Source: Adhaeribacter terrigena (lineage in GTDB: Bacteria > Bacteroidota > Bacteroidia > Cytophagales > Hymenobacteraceae). Taken from it: DNA of 64,000 nucleotides. The stretch spans positions 150,257 to 214,256 of the forward strand of contig NZ_JAEHFX010000009.1 in NCBI RefSeq assembly GCF_016623615.1. The letters are read 5' to 3'. A program made the translations under genes and the position numbers. The notes beneath the pieces were generated by a model, which searched no databases, was not told where the DNA came from, and was given only the letters and a program-made list of their open reading frames with translations. Shown piece by piece: positions 14,589 to 24,263 of this stretch. Each line of letters begins with the position of its first letter. Within the stretch, counting starts at the first letter, position 1.

Positions 14589-15697
14589 CTTTGCTTGTAT
14601 TGTTTTTGAGTTGTTGTTTCGGGCTGGAAAGCCGGGCTGCTGCCGAAGATTCAATTCAAACCATCAAGCCCAAAAGGAAACTTAGTTTAACTCCATTTCC
14701 GGCCTTGTTTTCTTCGCCTGAAACTGGGTTTGGTTTCGGGGCTTTGGTGGTTCCGGTTTATAATTTCGGAAACGATTCGCTTACCCGCAGCTCTACGGGG
14801 CAATTATTGGTTTATTACACCACTAAAAAACAAACTTCCGCGCAGCTTTCCTACACCATTTACACCAACCGCGAGCGCTTTGCCATTCTGGGCGAAACCA
14901 ATTATTTCGATGCGCCTATTTTTTACTACGGCACCGGCAACCGCAATTCCGAAGCCGATAAAAGCCTGATCTCCTATAAGCTCCTGCTCACGCAAAACCG
15001 GGTGCTGAAACAATTAAAAAAGAACGTTTTCCTAGGTGGCCAGTTTCAGGTTATAAACGTAGGCAAAGCCGAATTCAATGCCGAAGAAGGCTTGCTCGAT
15101 GAACGCCCGGCAGACGAGCTGAACGGCTACACCGCCGTTGGTTTAGGTCCTGCTTTTCTGTTCGACAGCCGCGATAATTCCATAAATGCATACCAGGGAA
15201 GTTATGTAGAGATCGGTAGCTTTCTGAACGGGAAAAGTCTGGGCAGTGCGTTTAATTTTACCCGGCATACGGTAGATGTGCGCAAATATTACCCGCTGTC
15301 TGCTAACCAGGTTTTTGCCGTGCAGGCCAAAGGGATTTTCGAGACCGGCGATGTACCTTATCGCGAACTGGCTTATTTTGGCGGCCACCGTAACCTGCGC
15401 GGTTTTTACGAAGGCCGTTACCGCGATAAGCAACTGCTCCAAACCCAGGCCGAATACCGCCTGCATTTCGCCAAGCGGCACGGCGCGGTTTTGTTTGCCG
15501 GTCTCGGCGAAGTAGGTGAGAAGCTGCAGGATTTTGAGCTGGAAAACAGCAAATTCGGCTACGGCATCGGTTACCGTTTTATGCTGAATACTACCGATAA
15601 AGTAAATATCCGGATCGATTATGCCATAAAAGGTAGTTACCAGGCGTTTGCAGGCGGCATGAGTGGTTTGTATTTTGCCATCGGCGAAACGTTCTGA
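14567..15697 (+). CDS. Omp85/BamA-type outer-membrane beta-barrel protein
   Basis: A 376-residue protein with a signal peptide (hydrophobic to about residue 25) and a barrel of alternating strands ending in an aromatic residue (IGETF). The Omp85 lid-loop signature is present as GGHRNLRGFYEGRYRD. POTRA repeats are absent, so it resembles the short surface-antigen/TamA-barrel proteins of Bacteroidota rather than BamA. It may be a phospholipase-associated or transport barrel (inference). The start codon lies inside a 30-bp dispersed element, and the first residues (MLFTLKTA) are encoded by it. No other in-frame ATG precedes the signal peptide. Confidence 0.82.
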   Translation: MLFTLKTALLVLFLSCCFGLESRAAAEDSIQTIKPKRKLSLTPFPALFSSPETGFGFGALVVPVYNFGNDSLTRSSTGQLLVYYTTKKQTSAQLSYTIYTNRERFAILGETNYFDAPIFYYGTGNRNSEADKSLISYKLLLTQNRVLKQLKKNVFLGGQFQVINVGKAEFNAEEGLLDERPADELNGYTAVGLGPAFLFDSRDNSINAYQGSYVEIGSFLNGKSLGSAFNFTRHTVDVRKYYPLSANQVFAVQAKGIFETGDVPYRELAYFGGHRNLRGFYEGRYRDKQLLQTQAEYRLHFAKRHGAVLFAGLGEVGEKLQDFELENSKFGYGIGYRFMLNTTDKVNIRIDYAIKGSYQAFAGGMSGLYFAIGETF

Positions 15698-15702
15698 ATC
15701 GC

Positions 15703-15845
15703 GGATTCAACGGATTCAGTGATTCCATAGATCTTTTTGAAAATCATGTCCATTATTGGATCCTGAAAAATCTGTCAATCCTGAAATCTGGATTCAGACA
15801 AAAATCCTGTTTATCGTTTCAATCCTAAAAATCCTGTTCAGACTT
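15703..15845. repeat. AATCCTG-family repeat cluster
   Basis: Multiple AAAATCCTG, GGATTCAG and GATTCAGAC words fill the spacer after the barrel gene. The same words recur at 112-160, 39850-39915, 40090-40140 and 56493-56525. Confidence 0.55.
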
Positions 15846-15870
15846 TTTTGCTTTAAAACCATAGCGTTTT
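15841..15870 (-). repeat. 30-bp dispersed element upstream of purN
   Basis: Minus-strand AAAACGCTATGGTTTT with AAAAAAGTC, a full consensus copy, 60 bases before the purN start. Confidence 0.85.
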
Positions 15871-15904
15871 TTACAGAAAAAGTACCGGTTCCATACAAAA
15901 CCGC

Positions 15905-15912
15905 TATATTTG
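15905..15912 (+). promoter_or_regulatory. TATATTTG -7 box for purN
   Basis: Exact match to TAnnTTTG, 18 bases before the ATG. It is preceded by AAAACCGC, so the local sequence again resembles the 30-bp element core. Confidence 0.6.
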
Positions 15913-15930
15913 TGCTTGTCTTTTCATCCT

Positions 15931-16509
15931 ATGGCAGACACGCAAGTAAAAAACATTGTCATTTTCGCCTCCGGCTCCGGAAGCAATGCCCAGCGCATTT
16001 TAGAATACTTCGAAAATCATCCGAACATCCGCGTAGCAGCTCTTTTTTCCAACAATCCTGAAGCATACGCTTTAAAACGTGCTGAAAATTTTGGCGTGCC
16101 GGCGTTTACCTTCACCCGCGCGGAATTTAAAGACGGAACGGTGCTGGAAAAAGTAAAAAGCTTCGATCCGCAATTAATTGTGCTGGCCGGTTTTCTGTGG
16201 CTCATGCCCGAAGGTTTCGTAAAGGAATTTCATAACAAGATCATTAATATTCACCCGGCTTTGCTGCCAAAATATGGGGGCAAAGGCATGTACGGTCATC
16301 ATGTGCACGCCGCGGTGGTGGCCGCGCAGGAAGCTGAATCAGGCATTACGATCCACTACGTAAATGAGCATTTCGACGAAGGCGAGGCCATTTTGCAGGA
16401 ACGCTGTGCTGTAAAACCAGGAGATTCGGCAGAAGAAGTGGCGGCGCGGGTTCTGGAACTGGAACACAAGCATTTTGCACCCACTATTGAAAGACTTTTG
16501 AATGGTTAA
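15931..16509 (+). CDS. purN: Phosphoribosylglycinamide formyltransferase PurN
   Basis: Third step of purine synthesis: formyl transfer from 10-formyl-THF to GAR. The 192-residue protein shows the phosphate-binding FASGSGSNAQRI loop and the catalytic block NIHPALLPKYGGKGMYG, with Asn and His in place. The folate-site Asp falls within EHFDEGEAI. ATG 15931 is chosen because a -7 box lies just before it; a longer frame from TTG 15910 would begin inside the promoter. purH follows on the same strand after a terminator-like hairpin. Confidence 0.96.
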   Translation: MADTQVKNIVIFASGSGSNAQRILEYFENHPNIRVAALFSNNPEAYALKRAENFGVPAFTFTRAEFKDGTVLEKVKSFDPQLIVLAGFLWLMPEGFVKEFHNKIINIHPALLPKYGGKGMYGHHVHAAVVAAQEAESGITIHYVNEHFDEGEAILQERCAVKPGDSAEEVAARVLELEHKHFAPTIERLLNG

Positions 16510-16516
16510 ATTGTTG

Positions 16517-16557
16517 AATGGCTGAATGGTTGAAAAACCTTCGGCCATTTTTGTTTT
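16517..16557 (+). terminator. Terminator after purN
   Basis: AATGGCTGAA / TTCGGCCATT stem with one G-U pair, loop of 13 bases, then TTTGTTTT. The left arm is built from an AATGGTTnAATTG-type repeat. It begins 8 bases after the purN stop. Confidence 0.7.
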
Positions 16558-16781
16558 ATAGAATTTGAATAGAGATCGCTGATCATGATTTTTAAATCCG
16601 GAACTTTTCTGTAGCCGGTCTATTGCCCGCGGGTTTGGAATTACAGATCTGGGGGATTGATAAATCCCCGGCAGATGGCTTTCGGATGAAAACCTCCGGA
16701 AGAGCAGATTAATTTTCTGATTTCCATATTCGCTCATTTACACAATTTATAAATAGCACATTAAATTAGCCCATTAATAAA

Positions 16782-18314
16782 ATGAATCATCCTGTTAAAA
16801 TTAAGTCCGCGCTGGTTTCGGTTTATTACAAAGACAAACTCGAGCCACTTATTCAGTTTCTGAAAGCGCAGGGCGTGCAATTCTATTCTACCGGCGGCAC
16901 CCAAACGTTCCTGGAAGAACAAGGCGCCAGCGTAACGGCCGTAGAAGACCTGACCGATTATCCGGCTATTTTTGGTGGTCGCGTAAAAACCCTGCACCCG
17001 AAAGTGTTCGGCGGCATCTTGCACCGTCGCGATAATGATTCCGATAAAGGCGAAGTTTCTAAATACGAAATTCCAACGTTTGATCTGGTGATTGTAGACC
17101 TGTATCCGTTCGAGGAAACCGTAGCTTCCGACGCTGCTGAACAGGATATCATCGAAAAAATTGACATCGGCGGTATTTCCCTGATCCGCGCGGCAGCCAA
17201 GAATTTTAACGACGTGGTGATTCTTTCTTCCAAAGACCAGTATTCCGAATTGCTAGGAATTCTGGAAAAACAAAACGGCGAAACCAGCCTGGAAGACCGG
17301 AAAAAATTTGCGGCTCAGGCCTTCAATACTTCTTCGCACTACGATACCCACATTTTTAACTACCTGAACGGCGCGGCTGCCAACGAACCGGCCTTCAAAC
17401 AAAGCATCAAGCAAGCTACCCCGTTGCGTTACGGCGAAAACCCGCACCAAAGCGCTACGTTCTTCGGCGATCTGGAAGCCCTTTTTGAGCAACTGAACGG
17501 CAAACAATTATCCTACAACAACCTCGTGGACGTAGATGCCGCCGTAGCTATTATGGCTGAATTTACCGATAAACCGGCTTTCGCGATCCTGAAACACACC
17601 AATGCCTGCGGCGTAGCGGTAGCTGATTCACCAAAACAAGCTTACCTGAATGCGCTTTCGTGCGACCCGGTTTCGGCTTTTGGGGGCGTGATCATCTCCA
17701 ACAAAGCTATTGACTTAGAAACGGCGGAAGAACTGAACAAGCTTTTCTTCGAAGTGCTGATCGCGCCGGAATTTGCGGCTGATGCGCTGGAAGTTTTGAA
17801 AAGCAAAAAGAACAGAATTCTATTGAAACAGAATGAGGTTGAGCTTTCCAAGAAACAATTCAAAACCTTGCTGAACGGCGTAATTGAGCAGGATAAAGAC
17901 CTGAAAACCGAAACCGAAGCCGATTTCAAACCGGTAACCGAACGCCAGGCAACGGATGCTGAGAAACGCGCCTTGGTTTTCGCCGCAAAAGTTTGTAAGC
18001 ACACCAAATCGAACACCATTGTACTGGCGAAAGAAAATCAGCTGTTGGCCAGCGGCGTGGGTCAGACTTCCCGCGTAGATGCCCTGCGCCAGGCCATTGA
18101 AAAAGCCAAAAGCTTCGGCTTCGATCTGAACGGCGCGGTAATGGCTTCCGATGCCTTCTTCCCCTTTCCGGATTGCGTGGAAATTGCGGATCAGGCCGGA
18201 ATCGTAGCGGTAGTGCAGCCGGGCGGTTCTATTAAAGACCAGGATTCTATCGATTACTGCAACGCTCACAACATGGCCATGGTCATGACCGGCGTTCGCC
18301 ACTTCAAACATTAA
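16782..18314 (+). CDS. purH: Bifunctional AICAR formyltransferase / IMP cyclohydrolase
   Basis: Last two steps of IMP synthesis. The N-terminal MGS-like cyclohydrolase domain (about 1-190) shows FYSTGGTQ and GGRVKTLHPKVFGGIL. The formyltransferase domain shows RYGENPHQSA, LKHTNACGVA and PFPDCVEIADQAG, and the C-terminus GVRHFKH. Length 510 is standard. It is separated from purN by about 270 bases without another gene and has its own strong terminator. Confidence 0.97.
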   Translation: MNHPVKIKSALVSVYYKDKLEPLIQFLKAQGVQFYSTGGTQTFLEEQGASVTAVEDLTDYPAIFGGRVKTLHPKVFGGILHRRDNDSDKGEVSKYEIPTFDLVIVDLYPFEETVASDAAEQDIIEKIDIGGISLIRAAAKNFNDVVILSSKDQYSELLGILEKQNGETSLEDRKKFAAQAFNTSSHYDTHIFNYLNGAAANEPAFKQSIKQATPLRYGENPHQSATFFGDLEALFEQLNGKQLSYNNLVDVDAAVAIMAEFTDKPAFAILKHTNACGVAVADSPKQAYLNALSCDPVSAFGGVIISNKAIDLETAEELNKLFFEVLIAPEFAADALEVLKSKKNRILLKQNEVELSKKQFKTLLNGVIEQDKDLKTETEADFKPVTERQATDAEKRALVFAAKVCKHTKSNTIVLAKENQLLASGVGQTSRVDALRQAIEKAKSFGFDLNGAVMASDAFFPFPDCVEIADQAGIVAVVQPGGSIKDQDSIDYCNAHNMAMVMTGVRHFKH

Positions 18315-18337
18315 GATAACAGGAATTGTTTTATTTA

Positions 18338-18373
18338 AACCTCACCGGTCTTGAAGATCGGTGAGGTTTTTTG
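18338..18373 (+). terminator. Terminator after purH
   Basis: AACCTCACCG / CGGTGAGGTT stem with a short loop and a TTTTTTG tail, 24 bases after the stop. Confidence 0.9.
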
Positions 18374-18377
18374 TTTT

Positions 18378-18450
18378 AAAACGCTATGGTTTTGGCCGGA
18401 AAAAGTCGAAGGCCGTTCTTTACTTTTTTAGTTGCTAGGCATACCGTTTT
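18378..18450. repeat. Inverted pair of 30-bp dispersed elements
   Basis: Plus copy 18378-18407 (AAAACGCTATGGTTTT ... AAAAAGTC, full consensus) and minus copy 18421-18450 (AAAACGGTATGCCTAG ... AAAAAAGTA) face each other with their A-tract ends 13 bases apart. The pair can fold into a long cruciform or hairpin directly after the purH terminator. Confidence 0.85.
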
Positions 18451-18695
18451 ATTAGTTGTATCTTTCAGGAAATGAATAAATTATAGTAATATTTCGTTCG
18501 CGGCATTAAATTTGTTGGCCCCGTTTCCGCTTTGGCTGAAGCTTCCGGTTGTTTCGGATGCCGTTAACAAAAGATGGTGTGAGTTGGGTTTAAATTAGCC
18601 CTGCGATATTTCCTTTAATTTGTTTAATTTCGCGTTCGGATAAGTGCGGAGAATCGGTTCTATGCCGGAGCAGCCACTTTTAAAAACCACATTAA
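18451..18695. other. Leader region of the mre operon
   Basis: About 245 bases without a gene. A TATCTTTC box at 18459-18466 is one base from the -7 consensus and could drive the cell-shape operon from a ~220-base leader. No riboswitch-like fold was recognised. Confidence 0.4.
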
Positions 18696-19721
18696 ATGGG
18701 ATTATTTAGTTTTCTTACCAGCGATATAGCCATTGATTTGGGTACGGCCAATACCCTGATCATTCATAACGATAAAATTGTTGTCGACGAGCCATCGATC
18801 ATTGCCGTAGACCGCACCACCAATAAAGTGCTCGCCATCGGCCGTCAGGCCATGCAGATGCACGAAAAAACGCACGATAACATTAAAACCATCCGTCCGC
18901 TGAAAGATGGGGTAATTGCCGATTTCCACGCCGCCGAACACATGATCCGCGGCATGATCAAGATGATTGATACCGGCAGCCGTTTGTTTCAGCCTTCGCA
19001 CCGCATGGTGGTTTGCATTCCGAGCGGCATTACCGAAGTGGAAAAACGCGCGGTTCGTGACTCTGCCGAACACGCCGGCGCCAAAGAGGTCTGGATGATC
19101 CAGGAGCCGATGGCCGCCGCGATTGGTATCGGTATTGACGTGGAACAACCCATTGGTTCCATGATCGTGGATATCGGGGGCGGAACGACGGAAATTGCGG
19201 TAATTGCCTTATCGGGCATTGTTTGCGATCAGTCGATCCGCGTAGCCGGCGATGTGTTCAACAAAGATATTCTGGACCACATGCGCCGCCAGCACAATTT
19301 ATTGATCGGCGAGCGTTCGGCCGAAAAAATTAAAATTGAAGTTGGTGCAGCTATTACCGACCTCGAAAATCCTCCGGCCGACTACGAGATCCGCGGGCGT
19401 GACTTAATGACCGGTATTCCGAAAGTGATAAAAGTTACCTACCAGGAAATCGCCATTGCTTTGGATAAATCGGTTTCTAAGATCGAAGAAGCCGTACTGA
19501 AAGCCCTGGAAATTGCCCCACCGGAACTTTCGGCTGATATTTACGACAACGGTATTCACCTGACAGGTGGCGGTGCCTTGCTGCGCGGTTTCGATAAGCG
19601 CCTTTCCGCCAAAACCAAACTGCCGATCCACATTGCGGAAGATCCGTTGCGCGCGGTGGTGCGTGGTACGGGTACGGCCATTAAGAATATCGAAGGTTTC
19701 AGAAGCGTACTGCTGAACTAA
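18696..19721 (+). CDS. mreB: Rod-shape determining protein MreB
   Basis: Actin-like ATPase that forms membrane-associated filaments and guides the elongasome. The 341-residue sequence shows the actin phosphate loops DLGTANTLI and VDIGGGTTEIAV, the connect motif, and the adenosine motif LTGGGALLRG. It heads an operon with mreC, mreD, the transpeptidase gene mrdA and rodA, which marks it as the chromosomal cell-shape MreB. Confidence 0.97.
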   Translation: MGLFSFLTSDIAIDLGTANTLIIHNDKIVVDEPSIIAVDRTTNKVLAIGRQAMQMHEKTHDNIKTIRPLKDGVIADFHAAEHMIRGMIKMIDTGSRLFQPSHRMVVCIPSGITEVEKRAVRDSAEHAGAKEVWMIQEPMAAAIGIGIDVEQPIGSMIVDIGGGTTEIAVIALSGIVCDQSIRVAGDVFNKDILDHMRRQHNLLIGERSAEKIKIEVGAAITDLENPPADYEIRGRDLMTGIPKVIKVTYQEIAIALDKSVSKIEEAVLKALEIAPPELSADIYDNGIHLTGGGALLRGFDKRLSAKTKLPIHIAEDPLRAVVRGTGTAIKNIEGFRSVLLN

Positions 19722-19731
19722 GCGGCTTTAA

Positions 19732-20610
19732 ATGCGGAATTTAATCCAGTTTATATACCGGTTCCGGGCTTTTCTGGTATTTCTGATCCTTGAGGCTGCG
19801 AGTATTTATTTGTTGGTGCAGAATAATTCGTACCAGAACGCGGCTTTTTATAATTCAGCGAATACCTACGTAGGCAAAGTGCTGGAAATGCAAAGCAACG
19901 TAACCGATTATTTCCGCTTAATTACGGTAAACGAATCTTTGGTGAAGGAAAACGCGCATTTGAAAGAAGCGCTTTTCCGCGAACGCAAAATTGCCGGCGA
20001 TACCCTGCTGACCCGCATCGATAGTGTGATGACGCTGCGCGATACGTTGAACCGTCCGTTACCGGTACCATTCACCTTTACCGGGGCGAAGGTGATCAAC
20101 AATTCGGTAAGACGCACCAATAACTACTTTACGCTGAACATTGGCAGTTTGCAGGGCGTTCAGCCGGGCATGGGCGTGGTGGCACCGGAAGGCGTAGCCG
20201 GGCGCGTAAAAGCGGTTTCTGCCAATTATGCTACGGTAACTTCGCTGCTGCATTCGCAAACCTTAATTTCCGGCAAGCTTACCCGCGACGGTACGTTTGG
20301 CACCGTGAAATGGGAAAGCGGCGATGATGCGCATACAGCTACTTTAAATTATATTCCACTGCACGTGAAAGTATTTAAAGGCGATACGGTGGTTTCTTCG
20401 GGTTACAACGCGTTGTTTCCGGAGGGCATCATGATCGGGAAAGTGCTTTCGGTTAAAAAAGAAGCCGATAAAAGTTTCTTTACCATTAAAGTTAGGCTGG
20501 CGGTAGATTTTACCAAGCTAGGTTTTGTGTACGTGGTGAAGAATCTGGACCAGGCCGAACGCGACTCGCTGGAATTACCGCTGCTCAAGAAAGGAGAAGA
20601 AGATGAATAA
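19732..20610 (+). CDS. mreC: Cell-shape protein MreC
   Basis: Bitopic scaffold of the elongasome that binds and activates PBP2. One N-terminal membrane span (about 12-28), a coiled-coil stretch (about 60-85) and the beta-rich periplasmic domain with NNSVRRTNNYFTLNIG and GVVAPEGVAGRV are visible. Length 292 is normal. It starts 10 bases after mreB and overlaps mreD by eight bases. Confidence 0.94.
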   Translation: MRNLIQFIYRFRAFLVFLILEAASIYLLVQNNSYQNAAFYNSANTYVGKVLEMQSNVTDYFRLITVNESLVKENAHLKEALFRERKIAGDTLLTRIDSVMTLRDTLNRPLPVPFTFTGAKVINNSVRRTNNYFTLNIGSLQGVQPGMGVVAPEGVAGRVKAVSANYATVTSLLHSQTLISGKLTRDGTFGTVKWESGDDAHTATLNYIPLHVKVFKGDTVVSSGYNALFPEGIMIGKVLSVKKEADKSFFTIKVRLAVDFTKLGFVYVVKNLDQAERDSLELPLLKKGEEDE

Positions 20611-21124
20611 GCTGGGGCTAAGCCATCTGGTGCAGTTTTTTATTTTTATTGCCCTTCAGGTGTTTCTGGTAAAGTACCTGGTGCTCTTCGATACGGGTTT
20701 CTGCTATATTTACATAGCGTTTTTGCTATTTCTGCCCATTCAGCTGCCGCCGGTCATTTTACTACTCATGGGTTTTACCACCGGCATAACCGTAGATACT
20801 TTTTACGATACGGCGGGAATTCATGCGGGGGCTTGTGTGTTATTAGCGTATGTGCGGCCTTTTGTGCTGCGCTTTTTAACCCCACGAGACGAATACGACG
20901 CCAACGACTCGGTAAATGTGAGACTGATGGGATGGGGGTGGTTTGTAACTTATACGCTCGTTCTGATCTTCCTGCACCATTTGCTGCTCTTTTTCTTAGA
21001 ACTGGGCGGCCTGAAAGTGGTAGGGTTTACGCTCTTAAAAGTACTGGTTAGTACGTTGTATACGTTTACGGTGGTGGTGATTGTGCAATTGTTATTTTTC
21101 TCTGCGCGCCGCGTGGCCCGATGA
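20603..21124 (+). CDS. mreD: Cell-shape protein MreD
   Basis: A 173-residue protein with about five membrane spans, little else recognisable, as usual for MreD. Identity follows from its place between mreC and mrdA and from the overlaps with both (8 and 4 bases). It acts with MreC in the elongasome membrane complex. A weak 30-bp element core (CATAGCGTTTT, near 20713-20723) lies in the coding region without a good second half. Confidence 0.88.
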   Translation: MNKLGLSHLVQFFIFIALQVFLVKYLVLFDTGFCYIYIAFLLFLPIQLPPVILLLMGFTTGITVDTFYDTAGIHAGACVLLAYVRPFVLRFLTPRDEYDANDSVNVRLMGWGWFVTYTLVLIFLHHLLLFFLELGGLKVVGFTLLKVLVSTLYTFTVVVIVQLLFFSARRVAR

Positions 21125-22956
21125 AGTACTTAGAAGACCGGAAATACGTTATCCAGGCCATTTTTATTATTGTGGCCACTATTTATGCCCTGAAGCTTTT
21201 TTACATTCAGGTAATCGACAATAAGTATAAGCTTGCTGCCGAAAACAATGCTATTCAGAAAAATATCCAGTACCCATTCCGGGGGCTGATCTACGACCGC
21301 GATGGCCGGCTGCTGGTGCAAAACATGCCGGTTTACGACCTGATGATCGTACCGAAAGAGGCAAAGAATCCCGATACGTTACATTTCTGCAAGGTTTTCA
21401 ATATCCCGGTCGATGAATTCCGGGAGAAAATAAAAGCGGCCAAGGCCTATTCCTGGGTTAAACCGTCGCCGTTTTTAACCCGCCTTTCTACCCAGGAGTT
21501 TGCAGCTATTCAGGAATATCTCACCGACTTTCCGGGGTTTTTCATTAATGCGCGTACCGTGCGGGGTTATACGCACCAGAGTCTGGCGCACGCATTGGGT
21601 TATATCGGGGAAATTAGTCCGGCCAAGCTGGAGAAGCCCGAATATGCGGGTTATTTGCCCGGCGATTACTTAGGCATCAGCGGTATAGAATCGGAGTATG
21701 AAAAATACCTGATGGGCAAGCGCGGCGTGAAGTATAAAATGGTGAACGTGCGCGGCATCGACAAAGGCCCATTCCGCGACGGCGAATACGATACGCTTTC
21801 GGTAGCAGGCGAAAACCTGGTGAGCACCATAGACCTGGAACTGCAGCAGTACGGTGAGAAGCTGATGAAAGGCAAAATTGGTTCGGTAGTAGCTATTGAA
21901 CCGGCTACCGGCGAAATCCTGGCTTACGTATCGGCGCCCGGCTACGATCCAAGCTTGCTTACGGGTAAAGAATTTGGAAGAAACTACACCAAACTGCAAC
22001 GCGATTCCTTAAAAACGCTTTTCAACCGGCCCATCATGGCTACCTATCCACCGGGCTCGATCTTTAAACTGGTGCAGGCCTTAATTGCCATGCAGGACGG
22101 GATCATTACGCCCAATACCGGTTTCCCGTGTAATCAGAACCTGATAAAATGTTCGCACGGGCACGAAGCGCCAACCAATTTAAGAATTGCCATTAAGCAC
22201 TCCTGCAACCCTTATTTCTACCAGGTTTTCCGGAACGAAATTAACCAGGGCAAATCGCGTAATATTTTTGTGGACAGCCGCATTGGCCTGGACCACTGGC
22301 GGGAACAGGTTTTATCGTTTGGTTTTGGCGATAAGCTGGGCATCGATCTTCCGAATGAGAAAAAAGGCATTATAGCTTCTACTAAACTCTACAATAAATA
22401 CTACGGCGAAAACCGCTGGAAATTCTCGAACTTCTATTCGGTGAGCATCGGGCAGGGTGAGCTGGGAACTACGCCTTTGCAAATGGCTAATTTAATGGCC
22501 ATTATGGCAAACCGGGGTTTTTATTATACGCCGCATATCATTCGTTCGGTAGGGGAAAACGGCAAGCCGCTGGCTAAATACTCTAAGAAACATTATACTT
22601 CGGTAGATCAGAAACACTTTGAACCCGTGATAGATGGGATGGAAGATGTGGTGGCCCGGGGTACGGGTAGCTTTGCCAAACTGGCGCATGTGGGCATTAC
22701 GGTGCTGGGAAAAACCGGAACTTCAGAAAACCCGCACGGCGACGACCACGCAGTTTTTGTGGCTTTCGCGCCGCGTGAGAACCCCAAAATTGCCATTGCA
22801 GTTTACATCGAGAACGCCGGTTTCGGGGCAATTTCTTCGGCGCCGCTGGCTGGTCTGATGATCGAAAAATACCTGACCGATACGATTTCGGCACCGCGCA
22901 AGCGTTGGGAAGAATGGGTACTGGCCGGAAAATTCAAACCTAAAAAGAAACGCTAA
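21121..22956 (+). CDS. mrdA: Penicillin-binding protein 2 (peptidoglycan DD-transpeptidase)
   Basis: Class B PBP that cross-links new peptidoglycan with RodA during elongation. One N-terminal membrane anchor (about 11-30), a dimerisation/pedestal region with the RGLIYDRDG motif (about 54-62), and a transpeptidase domain with SIFK (S313, acyl-enzyme serine), SCN (361-363) and KTGT (531-534). Length 611 is standard. Its stop overlaps rodA by one base, so translation of the two is coupled. Confidence 0.96.
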   Translation: MKYLEDRKYVIQAIFIIVATIYALKLFYIQVIDNKYKLAAENNAIQKNIQYPFRGLIYDRDGRLLVQNMPVYDLMIVPKEAKNPDTLHFCKVFNIPVDEFREKIKAAKAYSWVKPSPFLTRLSTQEFAAIQEYLTDFPGFFINARTVRGYTHQSLAHALGYIGEISPAKLEKPEYAGYLPGDYLGISGIESEYEKYLMGKRGVKYKMVNVRGIDKGPFRDGEYDTLSVAGENLVSTIDLELQQYGEKLMKGKIGSVVAIEPATGEILAYVSAPGYDPSLLTGKEFGRNYTKLQRDSLKTLFNRPIMATYPPGSIFKLVQALIAMQDGIITPNTGFPCNQNLIKCSHGHEAPTNLRIAIKHSCNPYFYQVFRNEINQGKSRNIFVDSRIGLDHWREQVLSFGFGDKLGIDLPNEKKGIIASTKLYNKYYGENRWKFSNFYSVSIGQGELGTTPLQMANLMAIMANRGFYYTPHIIRSVGENGKPLAKYSKKHYTSVDQKHFEPVIDGMEDVVARGTGSFAKLAHVGITVLGKTGTSENPHGDDHAVFVAFAPRENPKIAIAVYIENAGFGAISSAPLAGLMIEKYLTDTISAPRKRWEEWVLAGKFKPKKKR

Positions 22957-24233
22957 TGGCTCTGATTCGATCGTCAAAACTCCGGCAGAGCCTTGACTGG
23001 CCAACGGTGTTCATTTATTTTTTAATGGTTGGCTTAGGCTGGCTTAACGTGTATGCGGCGGTTTACAGCCCCGATAACGTGATCAATATTTTTAGCTGGG
23101 ATATTAACTCCGGAAAACAGCTGGCCTGGATCGGTACGTCGGTAATTCTCATTATTGTAGTGCTGGTAATAGATTACAAAGCTTACGATTCGCTGGCCTA
23201 CATTATTTATGGGGCCATGATCCTGCTGTTGCTGGCTACGCTCATTCTGGCTAACCCGATCAAAGGTTCGCGGTCGTGGCTGGAGCTGGGGGCGGTTCGT
23301 TTGCAACCTGCCGAGTTTGCCAAGTTTGCCACGGCGCTGGCGGTTTCCAAGTTTCTGAGCAGCGTGAATTTACGGCAGCAAAACTGGCAGGATCATGCCA
23401 AACTGGTTGCTTTAACGTTGCTTCCGCCTTTCATTATTTTGCTGCAAAACGAAACGGGCTCGGCGCTGGTTTTCGGGGCTTTTCTGCTGGCTTATTTCCG
23501 CGAAGGCATGTCGCCGCTGATCCTGATCGTGGGCACGGTGGCGGTGGCTTTGTTTATTTCCACGCTGCTATTCCCGAAACTTTACCTGGTAATTGTAATT
23601 ACGGTGGGCCTAGGTTTATGGCTTTGGGCGAATCAGCGGATATTGATGCGGAAATGGCCCTTGATTTTAATGATCTATGGTGCGTCCATTGGCATGATCT
23701 TCAGCGTAGATTTTTTTGTGAATAATGTGTTGCAGGAGCACCAGCAAAACCGGATCAAAGCGCTGATCAGTCCGGAAGCAGACCCGCGAGGATTCGGCTG
23801 GAACGTAACGCAAAGTAAAATTGCCATTGGTTCGGGCGGCTTTATGGGCAAAGGTTTCCTGGAAGGCACGCAAACTAAATTCGATTTTGTGCCGGAGCAA
23901 AGCACCGACTTTATTTTCTGTACCATCGGCGAGGAGCATGGCTGGGTAGGGAGCGTAATTGTGATCGGTTTGTTTGTGCTCTTGCTTACCCGGATCGTAA
24001 AAATTGCCGAGCGCCAGAAATCGGTTTTTGGTAGAACGTATGGCTATTGCGTGGCTTCCATTATCTTCTTCCACTTCCTGGTAAACATTGGTATGACCAT
24101 TGGCCTGGCGCCGGTGGTGGGTATTCCGCTGCCGTTTTTCAGCTACGGCGGTTCTTCGTTATGGTCGTTTACTACCTTGCTGTTCATATTGCTGGCTTTA
24201 GACGCGAACCGGAAACAGGATCTGACCCGTTAA
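22956..24233 (+). CDS. rodA: Peptidoglycan glycosyltransferase RodA
   Basis: SEDS-family polymerase of 425 residues that makes glycan strands for cell elongation. About ten membrane spans are visible. Family blocks include GSRSWLELGAVRLQPAEFAK and the C-terminal GIPLPFFSYGGSS; the catalytic Asp is expected in the extracellular loop between them. It is the last clear gene of the mre operon, and a 30-bp element follows its TAA with no gap. Confidence 0.96.
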   Translation: MALIRSSKLRQSLDWPTVFIYFLMVGLGWLNVYAAVYSPDNVINIFSWDINSGKQLAWIGTSVILIIVVLVIDYKAYDSLAYIIYGAMILLLLATLILANPIKGSRSWLELGAVRLQPAEFAKFATALAVSKFLSSVNLRQQNWQDHAKLVALTLLPPFIILLQNETGSALVFGAFLLAYFREGMSPLILIVGTVAVALFISTLLFPKLYLVIVITVGLGLWLWANQRILMRKWPLILMIYGASIGMIFSVDFFVNNVLQEHQQNRIKALISPEADPRGFGWNVTQSKIAIGSGGFMGKGFLEGTQTKFDFVPEQSTDFIFCTIGEEHGWVGSVIVIGLFVLLLTRIVKIAERQKSVFGRTYGYCVASIIFFHFLVNIGMTIGLAPVVGIPLPFFSYGGSSLWSFTTLLFILLALDANRKQDLTR

Positions 24234-24263
24234 TACTTTTTTGCCCGTTTTGCCTACCGTTTT
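24234..24263 (-). repeat. 30-bp dispersed element abutting rodA stop
   Basis: Minus-strand AAAACGGTAGGCAAAA with AAAAAAGTA at the standard spacing. It starts at the base after the rodA TAA and overlaps the beginning of the small downstream frame. Confidence 0.65.

Noticed and set aside
20694..20723. 30-bp element in mreD
   Set aside because: The CATAGCGTTTT core is present but the A-tract half is missing; likely coding coincidence.
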